A DNA stretch of 64,000 nucleotides from Kitasatospora cheerisanensis KCTC 2395 (lineage in GTDB: Bacteria > Actinomycetota > Actinomycetes > Streptomycetales > Streptomycetaceae): positions 3,014,167 to 3,078,166 of the forward strand of contig NZ_KK853997.1 of the NCBI RefSeq assembly GCF_000696185.1, read 5' to 3'. Position 1 is the first letter of the stretch; each line of letters starts with the position of its first letter. Below the pieces are notes generated by a model, which ran no database searches, was not told the DNA's origin, and worked only from the letters and a program-made list of their open reading frames with translations. Positions 25,638 to 34,631 of this stretch are shown here, one piece after another. A program made the position numbers and the translations under genes.

Positions 25638-27523
25638 GTGCCGGGCCGGAACGTCGGGGCCGACGCACACCATCGGGGTGGGCGGCCCGAAACGCCGCGC
25701 CCGCAGACCGGAGCGGCCGAACACCCGCCCCACGCACCGGAGATCTGCACCGCCTGCGGCAGCCCGCTGAGCGCCGACGCCGCCCACCTCGCCGACGCGC
25801 TGCGGGCCAGCGAGTCGCGGTTCCGCGCCGCGTTCTCCGACGCCGGCATCGGCATGGCGCTGATCGACACCGACGACTTGGTGATCGAGGGCAACCCGGC
25901 GTTCGCGGCCATGCTCGGCCGGGAGACCGCCGAACTGCCCGGCATGCACATCCACCGGATCATCGACCCCGAGGACCCGTCCCGCCGCCGCTACCGCGAG
26001 CTGGTGCGCGGCGAGCGCGACCGGATGCGCACCGAGAAGCGGCTCAAGCACCGCGAGGGGCGCGAGGTCTGGGGCCGGGTCACCGTCTCGCTGATCCGCG
26101 ACGGCGCCGGCCGCCCCTACTACACGCTGGTCATGGTCGAGGACATCACCGAGCAGCGGCAGCTCGGCGACCGGCTCGCCTACCAGGCGCTGCACGACCC
26201 GCTGACCAGGCTGCCGAACCGGACGCTGTTCTACGAGCGGCTGGAGGCCGCGTTCAAGCCGGCCGGGCAGGCCGGGTCGGTCGAGCCCACCGAGCGCCGG
26301 ATCGGGCTCTGTTACGTCGACCTGGACGGCTTCGCGGCCATCAACGAGACCCTCGGCCACCACATCGGCGACCAGCTGCTGGTCGCCGTCGCCGCCCGGC
26401 TGGAGCACGGATTCGCCGACGGCGAGGGCCAGTTGGTGGCCCGGATGGGCGGCGACGAGTTCGCCGTGCTGGTCGTCGACAGCGTCGGCCACCAGCAGCT
26501 CACCCACCTCGCGGCCGGCCTGATGGACGCCCTGGAGCGGCCGTTCGAGGTGGCCGGGCACCGGCTGACGGTGACCGCCTCGATCGGCGTGGTCGAACGC
26601 CCGGTGCGCGGCTCCACCCCCACCGACCTGATCCGCGACGCCGACTCCACCCTGTACTGGTCGAAGGCCGACGGCCGCGCCCGCTGGACGCTGTACGACC
26701 GCGACCGCGGCGCCGACCAGCTCACCCGCCACCTGCTGGCCACCGCGCTGCGGCCGGCCGTCGAGCGCGGCGAGTTCACCGTCGAGTACCAGCCGCTGGT
26801 GGGCCTGGCGGACGGCGCGGTGCACGGCGCGGAGTCGCTGGTGCGCTGGCGCCACCCCCGGTACGGGCTGCTGTCGCCGGACCGGTTCATCCCGCTCGCC
26901 GAGGAGTCCGGCGCGATCGTGCCGCTCGGCAAGTGGGTGCTGGAGGAGTCCTGCCGTCAGGCCCGCCGCTGGCTGGCCGAGTTCCCGGACGCGGAGACCT
27001 TCGTCTCGGTGAACCTGGCGGCCCGTCAGATCTGGGACTCCGACGTGGTCGCCGACGTCGCCGAGGTGCTGGAGCGCACCGGGCTGCCCGCCCGGCTGCT
27101 GCAACTGGAGATCACCGAGAGCGCGATCCTCGGCCCCAGCGGCCGCCCGCTGCAGGCCCTGCAGGCGCTCGCCGACATGGGCGTGCGGATCGCCATCGAC
27201 GACTTCGGCACCGGCTACTCCAACCTCGCCTACCTGTCCCGGCTCCCGGTGCACGCGCTGAAGCTCGACGGCACCTTCATCGAGGCGTTCCGGGAGAGCG
27301 CCCCGGCGACGGCGGCCGGCGGCGCGCCGCCGACGAGCAGATCGTCGGCGCCGTCGTGCAGCTGGCGCACGCGCTCGGCCTGACCGTCACCGCCGAGGGC
27401 ATCGAGAACGCCGCCCAGGCCGAACGCCTCCGCCAGACCGGCTGCGACACCGCGCAGGGCTGGTACTTCGCCCGCCCCGGCCCGCCGGACCGGATCGCGG
27501 AGATACTGCGGGAGCGCTCCTAA
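25638..27523 (+). pseudogene. PAS-GGDEF-EAL cyclic-di-GMP protein with a frameshift in the EAL domain
   Basis: As a restored gene this encodes ~628 aa: a PAS domain (residues ~50-170), a GGDEF domain with ARMGGDEF, and an EAL domain. Such soluble proteins, like Streptomyces RmdA, make or break cyclic di-GMP and control development. The RxxD inhibition site before GGDEF is absent, and the EAL signature reads ESL, but the metal-binding residues LEITES, DDFGTGYS, KLDGTF and TAEGIE are present. The frame changes between about 27296 and 27335, after FIEAFRES; the next frame continues with DEQIVGAVVQLAHALGLTVTAEG to 27523. One missing base in GGCGGCCGGCGGCGC explains it. GTG 25638 (GACGGGAG upstream) is preferred over GTG 25509, which adds only low-complexity residues. 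Its stop overlaps the convergent monooxygenase stop. Confidence 0.8.
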
Positions 27524-28622
27524 GCCTTGTCGGTGGGCCGGGGCTTGCCGGTGAGCCCGTAGGCCTCGGCGATCAGGCGGTAGGACGTCAGCCGGTTGTG
27601 GTGACCGTGGATGTGCGAGGTCACCATCAGCTCGTCGGCGCCGGTGCGGCGGCGCAGCGCCTCCAGGCCCTCGGCGACCTCGGCCGGGGTGCCGAGCACC
27701 ACGTTGGCGAGCCAGGAGTCCATGAAGTCCTCCTCGGCCGGGGTGTAGCGGTGCGCGGCGGCCTCCTCCGGGGTGGGGATCGGCCCGGGCCGGCCCTGGC
27801 GCAGCCGCAGCATGCCGAGGCCCGCCGAGCGGGCCAGCCAGCGCGCGCGTTCGGTGCTCTCGGCGGCGACCGCGCTGACGCCGATCAGCGCGTACGGCTC
27901 GGTGAGCACCTCGGACGGGCGGAAGGCGTCCCGGTACAGGTCGAGCGCGGGCACCGTGTTGGCGGCGCTGAAGTGGTGCGCGAAGGCGAACGGCAGGCCG
28001 AGCCGGGCGGAGAGCTGCGCGGAGAAGCCGGAGGAGCCGAGCAGCCAGATCGGCGGGCGGGCGGCGGAGCGCGGCACCGCCTCCAGCCGGGCGTAGGGGT
28101 GGCCGTCGGGGAAGTCGCCGTCCAGGAAGTGGGTGAGCTCGGCGAGTTGGCGCGGGAAGTCGTCGGCGCCGTCGGCGAGTCCGCGGCGCAGGGCGCGGGC
28201 GGTGGCCTGGTCGGTGCCGGGGCGCGGCCGAGGCCGAGGTCGATCCGGCCGGGGTGCAGGGCCTCCAGCAGGCCGAACTGCTCGGCGACGGACAGCGGCG
28301 CGTGGTTGGGGAGCATCACGCCGCCGGAGCCGAGCCGGAGGGTGCTGGTGTGCGCGCCGAGGTGGGCGAGCAGCACGGCGGGGACGGAGGAGGCCACGCC
28401 TGGCATGCCGTGGTGCTCGGCGACCCAGAACCGGTGGTAGCCCAGGCGCTCGGCGCTGCGGGCGAGTTCGGTGGTGGCGGCGAGCGCCTCGGCGGCGGTG
28501 TGGCCGGCGCCGACGGTGGCGAGGTCGAGGACCGAGAGCGGGGCGGGGGCGGTGCCGGTCGCCCGGCCGCGGATCGGGTCCTCGCCGGACGGGTGGTCGG
28601 TCGGCTCCGGTGCGGTGCTCAT
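27520..28622 (-). pseudogene. Luciferase-like (LLM class) flavin monooxygenase, frameshifted
   Basis: The start is the ATG at 28622 after AGGAGG. The first ~130 codons give the N-terminal half of a bacterial-luciferase-like TIM barrel ([48 protein letters not shown]). The remainder, in another frame, gives the rest of the family ([43 protein letters not shown]). The break is at 28214-28222, where CCCCGGCACC would need one more G to keep reading [13 protein letters not shown]. Restored, it is a ~367-aa F420- or FMN-dependent oxidoreductase of the family with the GSSG signature. Substrate unknown. Its stop overlaps the stop of the convergent GGDEF-EAL gene by 3 bp. Confidence 0.8.
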
Positions 28623-29036
28623 GCGGTGCGTCCTCCTGGTGCCCCGGCCGGGCGCCCGGGCGTTCGTCGGAGCACAACCCGCCGGCCCGCCGGGCTGTTC
28701 CCGGGCGTCCGTCGGACCCGAGGGTCGGGTGGCGACTTCACGCCAGCGTGAGAAGTCGCCACGCGCAGTGGTCGAACCGGGTCCGCGGATGGGGCAGGCT
28801 GGAGATCGTCGCGGACGCCGCACCGGCTCCGCGCACCGACGGACCGGCGGGCTCGACCAGCGCCGCCGGTCTCCCCCGAGCCCCCGCAGCGGCACCCCGC
28901 CGGGGGCTCTCAGCCATGTCCGGGGGGTGTGTGCGGTATGCCACACGGGGGTGCTTCAGGTGATGAAACGTGTTCGCGCTAGCGTTGACCCTCGTTGCAG
29001 CTGCCTCTCCCCCGGGCGGGCTGGAGGGAGAGAACC
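28623..29036. other. Intergenic region with a long hairpin
   Basis: About 410 bp between divergent genes with no supported gene. It holds the 11-bp hairpin at 28729-28762 and, closer to the DedA gene, an AT-richer patch near 28960-28980 that may be its promoter. Confidence 0.5.
28729..28762. repeat. 11-bp inverted repeat without an adjacent stop codon
   Basis: GTGGCGACTTC and GAAGTCGCCAC flank a 12-nt loop that itself contains ACGC-CA-GCGT. It is too far from both genes to be their terminator (106 bp and 275 bp from the two start codons), so it may be an operator, an untranslated-RNA structure or a remnant. Confidence 0.65.
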
Positions 29037-29648
29037 ATGGACGCCAACGCGGTCGTCGCACCGGCGTGGTACTGCGCGCTCGCACTGGTCGCGGTGCTCG
29101 GCGACGCCTTTCTGCCGTTCCTGCCGAGCGGGACGCTGGTGATCCTGGCCGTGCTGAAGACCGGCCAGGTCGGCGGCTCGCCGCTGCTGCTGGGCGCGGG
29201 CGTGGCCCTGGCCTCCTTCCTCGGCGACCTGCTGCTGCTCCACCTGGCCCGGCGCGGCGCGCCCGCGGTGAACCGGCGGCTGGAGCGCCGGCCGCGGCTG
29301 GCGGCGAGCGTGGCCCGGGTCCAGCGGGCGCTGACCGGCCGCACCACCAGCCGGACGGCGGCGGCGATCGTGATCGTGGCGCGCTTCGTCCCGGCGGGGC
29401 GGACGGTGCTGGACCTGGCGGTGGGTCACTCCCCGAACCGGCCCTGGACGTTCCTGCGCTGGTCGGCGGTGGCCGCGGTGGTGTGGGCGGCGTACATCGT
29501 CAGCCTGGGCTGGCTGAACCTGCACTGGTTCGACACCGAGTGGCTGAGCCTGGCGATCTCCTGCCTGGCCGCGACGGTGATCAGCAGCGCGGTGGTCCAA
29601 CTGGTGCGCCGTCGCCGCCGGCTGGCCGTGCTGGTCGAGGGCGACTAG
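29037..29648 (+). CDS. DedA/VTT family membrane protein
   Basis: The 203-aa membrane protein has the DedA (SNARE-associated, VTT) signature: PFLPSGTLVILA early, the amphipathic-loop region FLGDLLLLHLARRG, and the conserved arginine/glycine motif ARFVPAGRTVLDLAVG. Family members include phospholipid transporters/scramblases (lipid-carrier recycling), which is an inference for this one. The ATG at 29037 follows GGAGGGAGAG. It is a single gene, about 270 bp before the next gene on the same strand. Confidence 0.88.
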   Translation: MDANAVVAPAWYCALALVAVLGDAFLPFLPSGTLVILAVLKTGQVGGSPLLLGAGVALASFLGDLLLLHLARRGAPAVNRRLERRPRLAASVARVQRALTGRTTSRTAAAIVIVARFVPAGRTVLDLAVGHSPNRPWTFLRWSAVAAVVWAAYIVSLGWLNLHWFDTEWLSLAISCLAATVISSAVVQLVRRRRRLAVLVEGD

Positions 29649-29921
29649 ACCCGAACTTCCGGAGCGGGCCTGCCCGGCAGGGCTGCGGCCTCGGGTTTCG
29701 TGTCTCAGGACTGCTACAGGGCGGCCCGGACGGGAGCCGGGCGAACTCGTCCCGCGTGATGACCGGTTGACGGGTGGGCGGCGTTGGACCGACCACCCTG
29801 GACATGCCATCCTTGGGTGGCTAAACCGTCAAATTGTCCGAGTTTGCCAGAAGTTGACTTTCGGATCCGCGTGTCGCGGTCCGGACCTTCGGCGGCCGGG
29901 CCCACTGCGGCAGGGGAGACC

Positions 29922-31181
29922 ATGAGCACCATCTCGCGCAGGACAGTGCTGTCCGCCACGGCGGCCACCGCGGCCCTGGGGGCCGTCGCCGCATGTTCCG
30001 GCGGGGGCGGTGCGAGCGGCCGCCCGGGTCAGGACGCGGGCACGGGCAGCGGCGGCGGCAAGCCCGCGCCGGGCCAGTCCCCGTCCAAGGGCACGCCGCT
30101 GGGCGACGGTTCGAACGCCGACACCGGTCCGCAGCCGAACCAGCCGAAGCCGGAGAAGCTCAAGCCCGGCGAGGCCCCGCCGCAGTTCGTGGTGTTCTCC
30201 TGGGACGGCGCGGGCGCCACCGACGACGGCCAGTTCAGCCGCTTCCTGAAGCTCGCCGCGGAGCACAAGGCGGCGATGACCTTCTTCCTGTCCGGCATCT
30301 ACACGCTGCCGAAGGAGAAGGCGTCGCTGTACCACCCGCCGAAGCACTCGCAGGGCGCGTCCGACATCCCGTTCCTTTCCGAGGGCGCCGTCCGCAACAC
30401 GCTGAAGCTGATCAGCCAGGCCTGGCTGGCGGGCCACGAGATCGGCACCCACTTCAACGGGCACTTCTGCTCGACCCGTTCGGACGGGAACGGCGTGAAC
30501 AAGTGGACGCCGGAGGACTGGGAGAGCGAGATCGAGCAGGCGGTCTCCTTCGTCACCCAGTGGAAGACCCACACCGGCATCACCGACGTCGACCCGCTGC
30601 CCTTCGACTACAAGAAGGAGCTGATCGGCGGCCGCACCCCGTGCCTGGAGGGCCAGAAGGCGCTGCTGCCGACGGCCGCCAAGCTCGGCTGGAAGTACGA
30701 CGCCAGCTCGCCCGGCGGTCAGCAGATCTGGCCGCAGAAGGTCCAGGACGGCAAGATCTGGGACTTCCCGCTGCAGGGCATCCCGTTCCCCGGGCACAAC
30801 TTCCAGGTGCTGTCGATGGACTACAACATCCTGGCCAACCAGTCCGCCGGCTCCACCAAGGGCGACCCGGCCAAGTACGGCCAGTGGCGCGACCAGGCCC
30901 GCGACTCGTACCTGGCGGGCTTCAACCGCGCCTACACCACCAACCGGGCGCCGTTCTTCGTCGGCAACCACTTCGAGCAGTGGAACGGCGGCATCTACAT
31001 GGACGCCGTCGAGGAGACCCTCAAGCAGATCGCCGGCAAGCCGGACGTGCGCCTGGTCTCGTTCAAGCAGCTGGTCGAGTGGCTGGAGGTGCAGGACCAG
31101 TCGACGCTGCGCAAGCTCCGCACCCTGAACGTCGGCCAGGCCCCGGCGGGCGGCTGGCAGACCTTCCTCGGCACCCCCTGA
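29922..31181 (+). CDS. Exported polysaccharide deacetylase-like lipoprotein
   Basis: The 419-aa product has a twin-arginine start (SRRTVLSATAATAALG) and a lipobox (AVAAC), so it is likely Tat-exported and lipid-anchored. A Gly/Pro/Lys-rich linker of ~60 residues follows, then a NodB-like fold with the metal Asp in VFSWDGAG, the GHEIGTHFNGHF histidines, and FFVGNHFEQW. This type of actinomycete protein is annotated as a polysaccharide deacetylase-like lipoprotein; its sugar substrate is unknown. The ATG at 29922 follows GGGGAGACC. A 19-bp perfect hairpin follows the stop, so it is probably a single-gene unit and not part of the exosortase locus beyond. Confidence 0.85.
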   Translation: MSTISRRTVLSATAATAALGAVAACSGGGGASGRPGQDAGTGSGGGKPAPGQSPSKGTPLGDGSNADTGPQPNQPKPEKLKPGEAPPQFVVFSWDGAGATDDGQFSRFLKLAAEHKAAMTFFLSGIYTLPKEKASLYHPPKHSQGASDIPFLSEGAVRNTLKLISQAWLAGHEIGTHFNGHFCSTRSDGNGVNKWTPEDWESEIEQAVSFVTQWKTHTGITDVDPLPFDYKKELIGGRTPCLEGQKALLPTAAKLGWKYDASSPGGQQIWPQKVQDGKIWDFPLQGIPFPGHNFQVLSMDYNILANQSAGSTKGDPAKYGQWRDQARDSYLAGFNRAYTTNRAPFFVGNHFEQWNGGIYMDAVEETLKQIAGKPDVRLVSFKQLVEWLEVQDQSTLRKLRTLNVGQAPAGGWQTFLGTP

Positions 31182-31194
31182 CACTCCGTCGGCC

Positions 31195-31232
31195 ACGGCC
31201 GGGTCGCGCCCCGCGGGGCGCGACCCGGCCGT
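31195..31232 (+). terminator. Perfect 38-bp palindromic terminator
   Basis: Two 19-bp arms meet without a gap (ACGGCCGGGTCGCGCCCCG and its complement), 13 bp past the deacetylase-like gene. Confidence 0.8.
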
Positions 31233-31471
31233 TCGCGTTTCGCGTTCGCCGCCCGATCGCCGCACGGTGACCGCACCCGCCCGGCACCTCCTCCGGCCTT
31301 CTGACGCCACCTCAGACCCGCTGCCACCGACGGCCGATCGCGCCGCGGGCGGCCGTGCGGCGTCCGAGTGGTCTTCGACCCGAACCGCGCGTCGATGCGG
31401 TCTGATGATCGGCCCGGAAGTCACCTTTGGCTCGGCCTGGAACCACCGGGCCGAGACGAGAGGAGACGACC

Positions 31472-31684
31472 GTGTACGGACACATCACGGGCGGCATGCC
31501 GCCCGCCGCGGCCGGCGGCGGAGTGCTGGCCTCCACCGGCTCGCCCGGGCTCGGCCTGGCCGCGGCCGCGGCCACCGGGATGCTGCTGCTCGGCGTGCTG
31601 CTGGTGCGGCGCGGCCGGCTGGGCACCACCGCCCCCGCCGCCGAGCAGCCGCCCGAGCGGCCCGGACCGGACCGCCGCCCCTGA
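31472..31684 (+). CDS. Small LASTG-motif membrane protein at the exosortase locus (70 aa)
   Basis: The GTG at 31472 follows AGAGGAGA. The 70-aa product has no obvious N-terminal signal peptide. Residues 19-23 read LASTG, followed by a hydrophobic helix (27-43) and RRGR, the layout of a C-terminal sorting signal, then a Pro-rich tail of ~23 residues. LAXTG is the motif of Streptomyces class E sortase substrates; the placement one gene before an exosortase suggests it belongs to that system instead. Such a short processed product would be unusual. Alternatively it is a one-helix partner of the exosortase. Confidence 0.65.
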   Translation: MYGHITGGMPPAAAGGGVLASTGSPGLGLAAAAATGMLLLGVLLVRRGRLGTTAPAAEQPPERPGPDRRP

Positions 31685-31744
31685 CCGCCCCCCGGGCCCG
31701 GGTGGGGCGACCACCGGGTCCGGCTCTTCCGCGTGGAGCCGCCC

Positions 31745-32326
31745 ATGCCTGCCACTGCGCTCTCCGGGCTGCCGGCCCGGCCGGCCACCCGTTCCCGCCC
31801 CGGCCGTCTCGGCATGGTGTGCGGCCCGCTCTCCCTCGCCCTGGCCGGCCTGCTGGTCGGCGGCGAACACCTCTACCGCAACCTGGAGTTGACCGCCGTC
31901 GCCCAGCTGGCGACCCACCTGCTGGGCCTGCGCACCCTGCTGCTGCCCAGCCCGCACGCGCCGGTGCTGTACGCCGGCGGGCCGGAGGGCATGGAGCGCG
32001 GCATCGCGCTGACCACCGGGTGCAGCAGCGCCCTGCTGATCGCCCCGTTCGCGCTGGTCCTGGGCCTGCTGCTGCTGTTCGGCCACCGCCGCCCGGGCCG
32101 ACTGCTGCTGGCGCTGGGCCTGGCGGTCGCCCTGATCGCCGGCACCAACCTGGGCCGGCTCACCCTGATCGTCGCCATGCAGCACCGCTACGGCAGCGCC
32201 GGCTTCGAGTGGACGCACGTCCTGTTCGGCTCGGTGCTGATGATGGCCGCCGCGCTGGTGGCCCTGCTGCTCTGCCTCGCCGTGGTCGCCCGCGGCTCCG
32301 CCCCAGCCGAGGACGTCGCCCCGTGA
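31745..32326 (+). CDS. Exosortase/archaeosortase family protein (putative exosortase P type)
   Basis: The 193-aa product has several membrane helices and the exosortase catalytic triad in order: Cys93 in TTGCSSALLIAPF, Arg138 in GTNLGRLTLI, and His158 in EWTHVLFGS. Exosortases are membrane cysteine transpeptidase-like enzymes that recognise C-terminal tripartite signals (motif, helix, Arg-rich end) and sort proteins to the surface. The actinobacterial group called exosortase P is associated with a glycosyltransferase and choice-of-anchor P proteins, which is the arrangement here; I assign that subgroup from memory of the family. The ATG at 31745 follows GGAG. Its stop overlaps the GTG of the glycosyltransferase (GTGA). 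Confidence 0.8.
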   Translation: MPATALSGLPARPATRSRPGRLGMVCGPLSLALAGLLVGGEHLYRNLELTAVAQLATHLLGLRTLLLPSPHAPVLYAGGPEGMERGIALTTGCSSALLIAPFALVLGLLLLFGHRRPGRLLLALGLAVALIAGTNLGRLTLIVAMQHRYGSAGFEWTHVLFGSVLMMAAALVALLLCLAVVARGSAPAEDVAP

Positions 32327-33663
32327 GCCTGCTCGATCTCTCCGTCTGCCTGTCCTTCGTCCTCGGTGTCGGCTTCCTCGGCTACGTCGGGGTGATCGTG
32401 ACCGGCTTCCTGCGGGCCCGGCCCGACGCCCCCGGCGACCCGTCCGGCTACCAGTGGCACTTCGTGGTGCCGTGCCGCGACGAGGAGGCGGTGATCGGCA
32501 CCACCCTCGACCACCTGCACCGCCGGTTCCCGACCGCCCGGCTGTGGGTGGTGGACGACCACTCGGTGGACCGCACCGCCGAGGTGGTCCGCGCGCTCGG
32601 CGACGCCGGGCTGCCCGTCCACCTGGTGCAGCGCCGGCTGCCGGACGCCCGCACCGGCAAGGGCGACGCGCTGAACGCCGCCTACCACGCGCTGGAGGCC
32701 TGGCTGCCGCCCGGCACCGACCCGGACCGGGTGGTGCTCACGGTGGTGGACGCGGACGGCCGGCCGTCGCCGAACCTGCTGCAGGTGCTGTCCGGGCCGG
32801 CCTCGTTCGGCGACCCGGCGGTCGGCGCCGTCCAGGTCGAGGTCCGGATGTCGAACCGGGCGGTGGCCGCGCCGCTGCCCGGCCGCGGCCGGACCGCCAA
32901 CGCCCGGGCCCGGCTGCTCGCCCGGCTGCAGGACCTGGAGTTCCGCGGGCCGATCTCGGCGATGCAGATCACCCGGCGCCGTACCGGCACGGTCAACGTC
33001 GGCGGCAACGGGCAGGCCAACCGGCTGAGCGCGCTGCGCCAGGTCGCCGCCGAGACCGGCGACCCGTGGGGCCGCGCCCTGCTGGAGGACTTCGAGCTCG
33101 GCCTGCGGATGATGCTGGCGGGCCGCCGCAACGGCTACACCACCACCGCCTGGGTCGAGCAGGAGGCGCTGTGGAGCGTGCGGCAGCTGCTCACCCAGCG
33201 GGTGCGCTGGGCGCAGGGCTCGATGCAGTGCGCCCGCTACCTGCCGCGGATCTGGCGCTCCCGGGAGTTCAGCGCCCTCGGCTTCCTGGAGGTGGGCTAC
33301 TTCATGGCGCAGCCCTGGCTGCAGGTGGTCGGCCTGTTCGCGTACCTGCTGCCGATCGGCGTCTTCGGCTACCACGCCTGGGCCTACCCGGAGTTCACCG
33401 CCGACTTCCTCAGCCACGGCGGCGCGCTGCTGCTGTCCCTGTACCTGGTGCTCGGGGTGGCCGAGTTCGCGATCTGGGGGCCGCTGTACCGGCGCCGCTG
33501 CGAGCGCGACATCGGCCGGGGCTCCGCGCTCGGCTACGGGCTGGCGCTGGCGGTCTACGCGGCCGGCACCTACCTGGTGGCGGTGCGGGCGTTCTGGCGG
33601 CTGCTGCGCGGGAACCGCGGCTGGCACAAGACCGCCCGGACGGCATCCGTGGCGGTGAATTGA
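32323..33663 (+). CDS. Membrane glycosyltransferase, family 2 (processive type)
   Basis: The 446-aa protein has an N-terminal membrane helix, a GT-A domain with FVVPCRDEEAVIGTTL, the nucleotide-sugar DxD region VVDADGRPS, an ED motif (LLEDFELGLRMM) and the QxxRW acceptor motif (QRVRWAQGS), then three or four C-terminal helices. This is the layout of cellulose/chitin/hyaluronan-synthase-like enzymes that polymerise and export sugar chains. Start and stop overlap with the exosortase gene (GTGA), so they are translated together. A glycosyltransferase coupled to an exosortase suggests that sorted proteins are glycosylated or attached to a polysaccharide. Confidence 0.88.
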   Translation: MSLLDLSVCLSFVLGVGFLGYVGVIVTGFLRARPDAPGDPSGYQWHFVVPCRDEEAVIGTTLDHLHRRFPTARLWVVDDHSVDRTAEVVRALGDAGLPVHLVQRRLPDARTGKGDALNAAYHALEAWLPPGTDPDRVVLTVVDADGRPSPNLLQVLSGPASFGDPAVGAVQVEVRMSNRAVAAPLPGRGRTANARARLLARLQDLEFRGPISAMQITRRRTGTVNVGGNGQANRLSALRQVAAETGDPWGRALLEDFELGLRMMLAGRRNGYTTTAWVEQEALWSVRQLLTQRVRWAQGSMQCARYLPRIWRSREFSALGFLEVGYFMAQPWLQVVGLFAYLLPIGVFGYHAWAYPEFTADFLSHGGALLLSLYLVLGVAEFAIWGPLYRRRCERDIGRGSALGYGLALAVYAAGTYLVAVRAFWRLLRGNRGWHKTARTASVAVN

Positions 33664-33811
33664 CGCTCCGTCAGTTCGTCCGCCACCTCTCCTCGACCGA
33701 GTACTCCATTCGACCGGATTTCCTGAATTTCATATAACCCCCTTGCCAGCTCAGGGAATTGGTCATCGACCACCGGAACCCGGCATCCCTCCCCAGAAAG
33801 GCGGTCCCTCC

Positions 33812-34549
33812 GTGACCACCGTCTCCACCCGCCGCCGCGTCCTGGCCGGCGCGGCCCTCGCCGCCGGCCTGTTCTGCACCACCGCCCCCGCGTTCGCCGC
33901 CCTCACCTCCCCCGAGGCAACGGCGTACGTGGTCTCGGCCGACGCTCTGAACGGCGCCGCCGCGGTGCCCCCGCAGCCGCTGTCCACCTACCCGCCGGGC
34001 GGCACCGTCACCGAGATCGGCCTGACCGTCGGCCCGTTCGCCACCAACTCCACGCTCACCGCGACCACGGCGGGCGACCCGGCGGCCGGCACCTCCTCCG
34101 CCTCCGCCACCGTCGACCAGCTGGGCATCACCTTCGGCCCGACCCTGTCCGCGGCGCTGACCGGCGTCAACTCCACCTGTGACGCCACCCCGAACGGCGC
34201 CACCGGCAACGGCGTCATCGCGGGCGGCACCGTCACCATCCTGGGCATCCCGACCACCCTGCAGGCGAACGCGCCGGTCAACACCGGCGTCAACCTGCCC
34301 GGCCTGGGCGAGCTGATCCTCAACGAGCAGTCCACCGACGCCAACGGGGTCCTCACCGTCAACGCCGTGCACTTCACCCTGCTGCCCGCCCTCGGCGGCG
34401 CCAACGTGATCGTCGGCCACGTCGAGTGCGGCGGCGCCCCGCCGGCCGGGACCGTCCCGATGATCAACACCAAGGTCGGCGTGATCGGCGGCTCGCTGGC
34501 CGCCGCGACCGTCCTCGGCACCGCGTACCTGCGGCGCCGCCGCGCCTGA
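33812..34549 (+). CDS. Secreted choice-of-anchor P-like protein, probable exosortase substrate
   Basis: The 245-aa product has a signal peptide (RRRVLAGAALAAGLFCTTAPAFA), a mature beta-rich domain that is Thr/Gly/Asn-rich with two cysteines (STCDATP, VECGG), and a C-terminal tail consisting of PMINTKVG, a helix (VIGGSLAAATVLGTAYL) and RRRRA. That tail has the helix-plus-arginine form of exosortase sorting signals, and the body resembles choice-of-anchor P proteins. The GTG at 33812 follows AAAGGCGG. It lies 148 bp after the glycosyltransferase on the same strand, with AT-richer sequence between (33700-33740), so it may have its own promoter. Confidence 0.75.
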   Translation: MTTVSTRRRVLAGAALAAGLFCTTAPAFAALTSPEATAYVVSADALNGAAAVPPQPLSTYPPGGTVTEIGLTVGPFATNSTLTATTAGDPAAGTSSASATVDQLGITFGPTLSAALTGVNSTCDATPNGATGNGVIAGGTVTILGIPTTLQANAPVNTGVNLPGLGELILNEQSTDANGVLTVNAVHFTLLPALGGANVIVGHVECGGAPPAGTVPMINTKVGVIGGSLAAATVLGTAYLRRRRA

Positions 34550-34565
34550 CCCGTCAGGCGCCGGA

Positions 34566-34614
34566 AGCCGGGTGCCCTCTCCCCTTCGACGCGAAGGCGG
34601 GAGGGCACCCGGCT
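34566..34614. terminator. Bidirectional terminator between the anchored protein and the hydrolase gene
   Basis: A perfect 14-bp stem (AGCCGGGTGCCCTC and complement) with a 21-nt loop lies between convergent stops at 34549 and 34632. Confidence 0.8.
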
Positions 34615-34631
34615 GTCCGGGCCCGGGGCGC

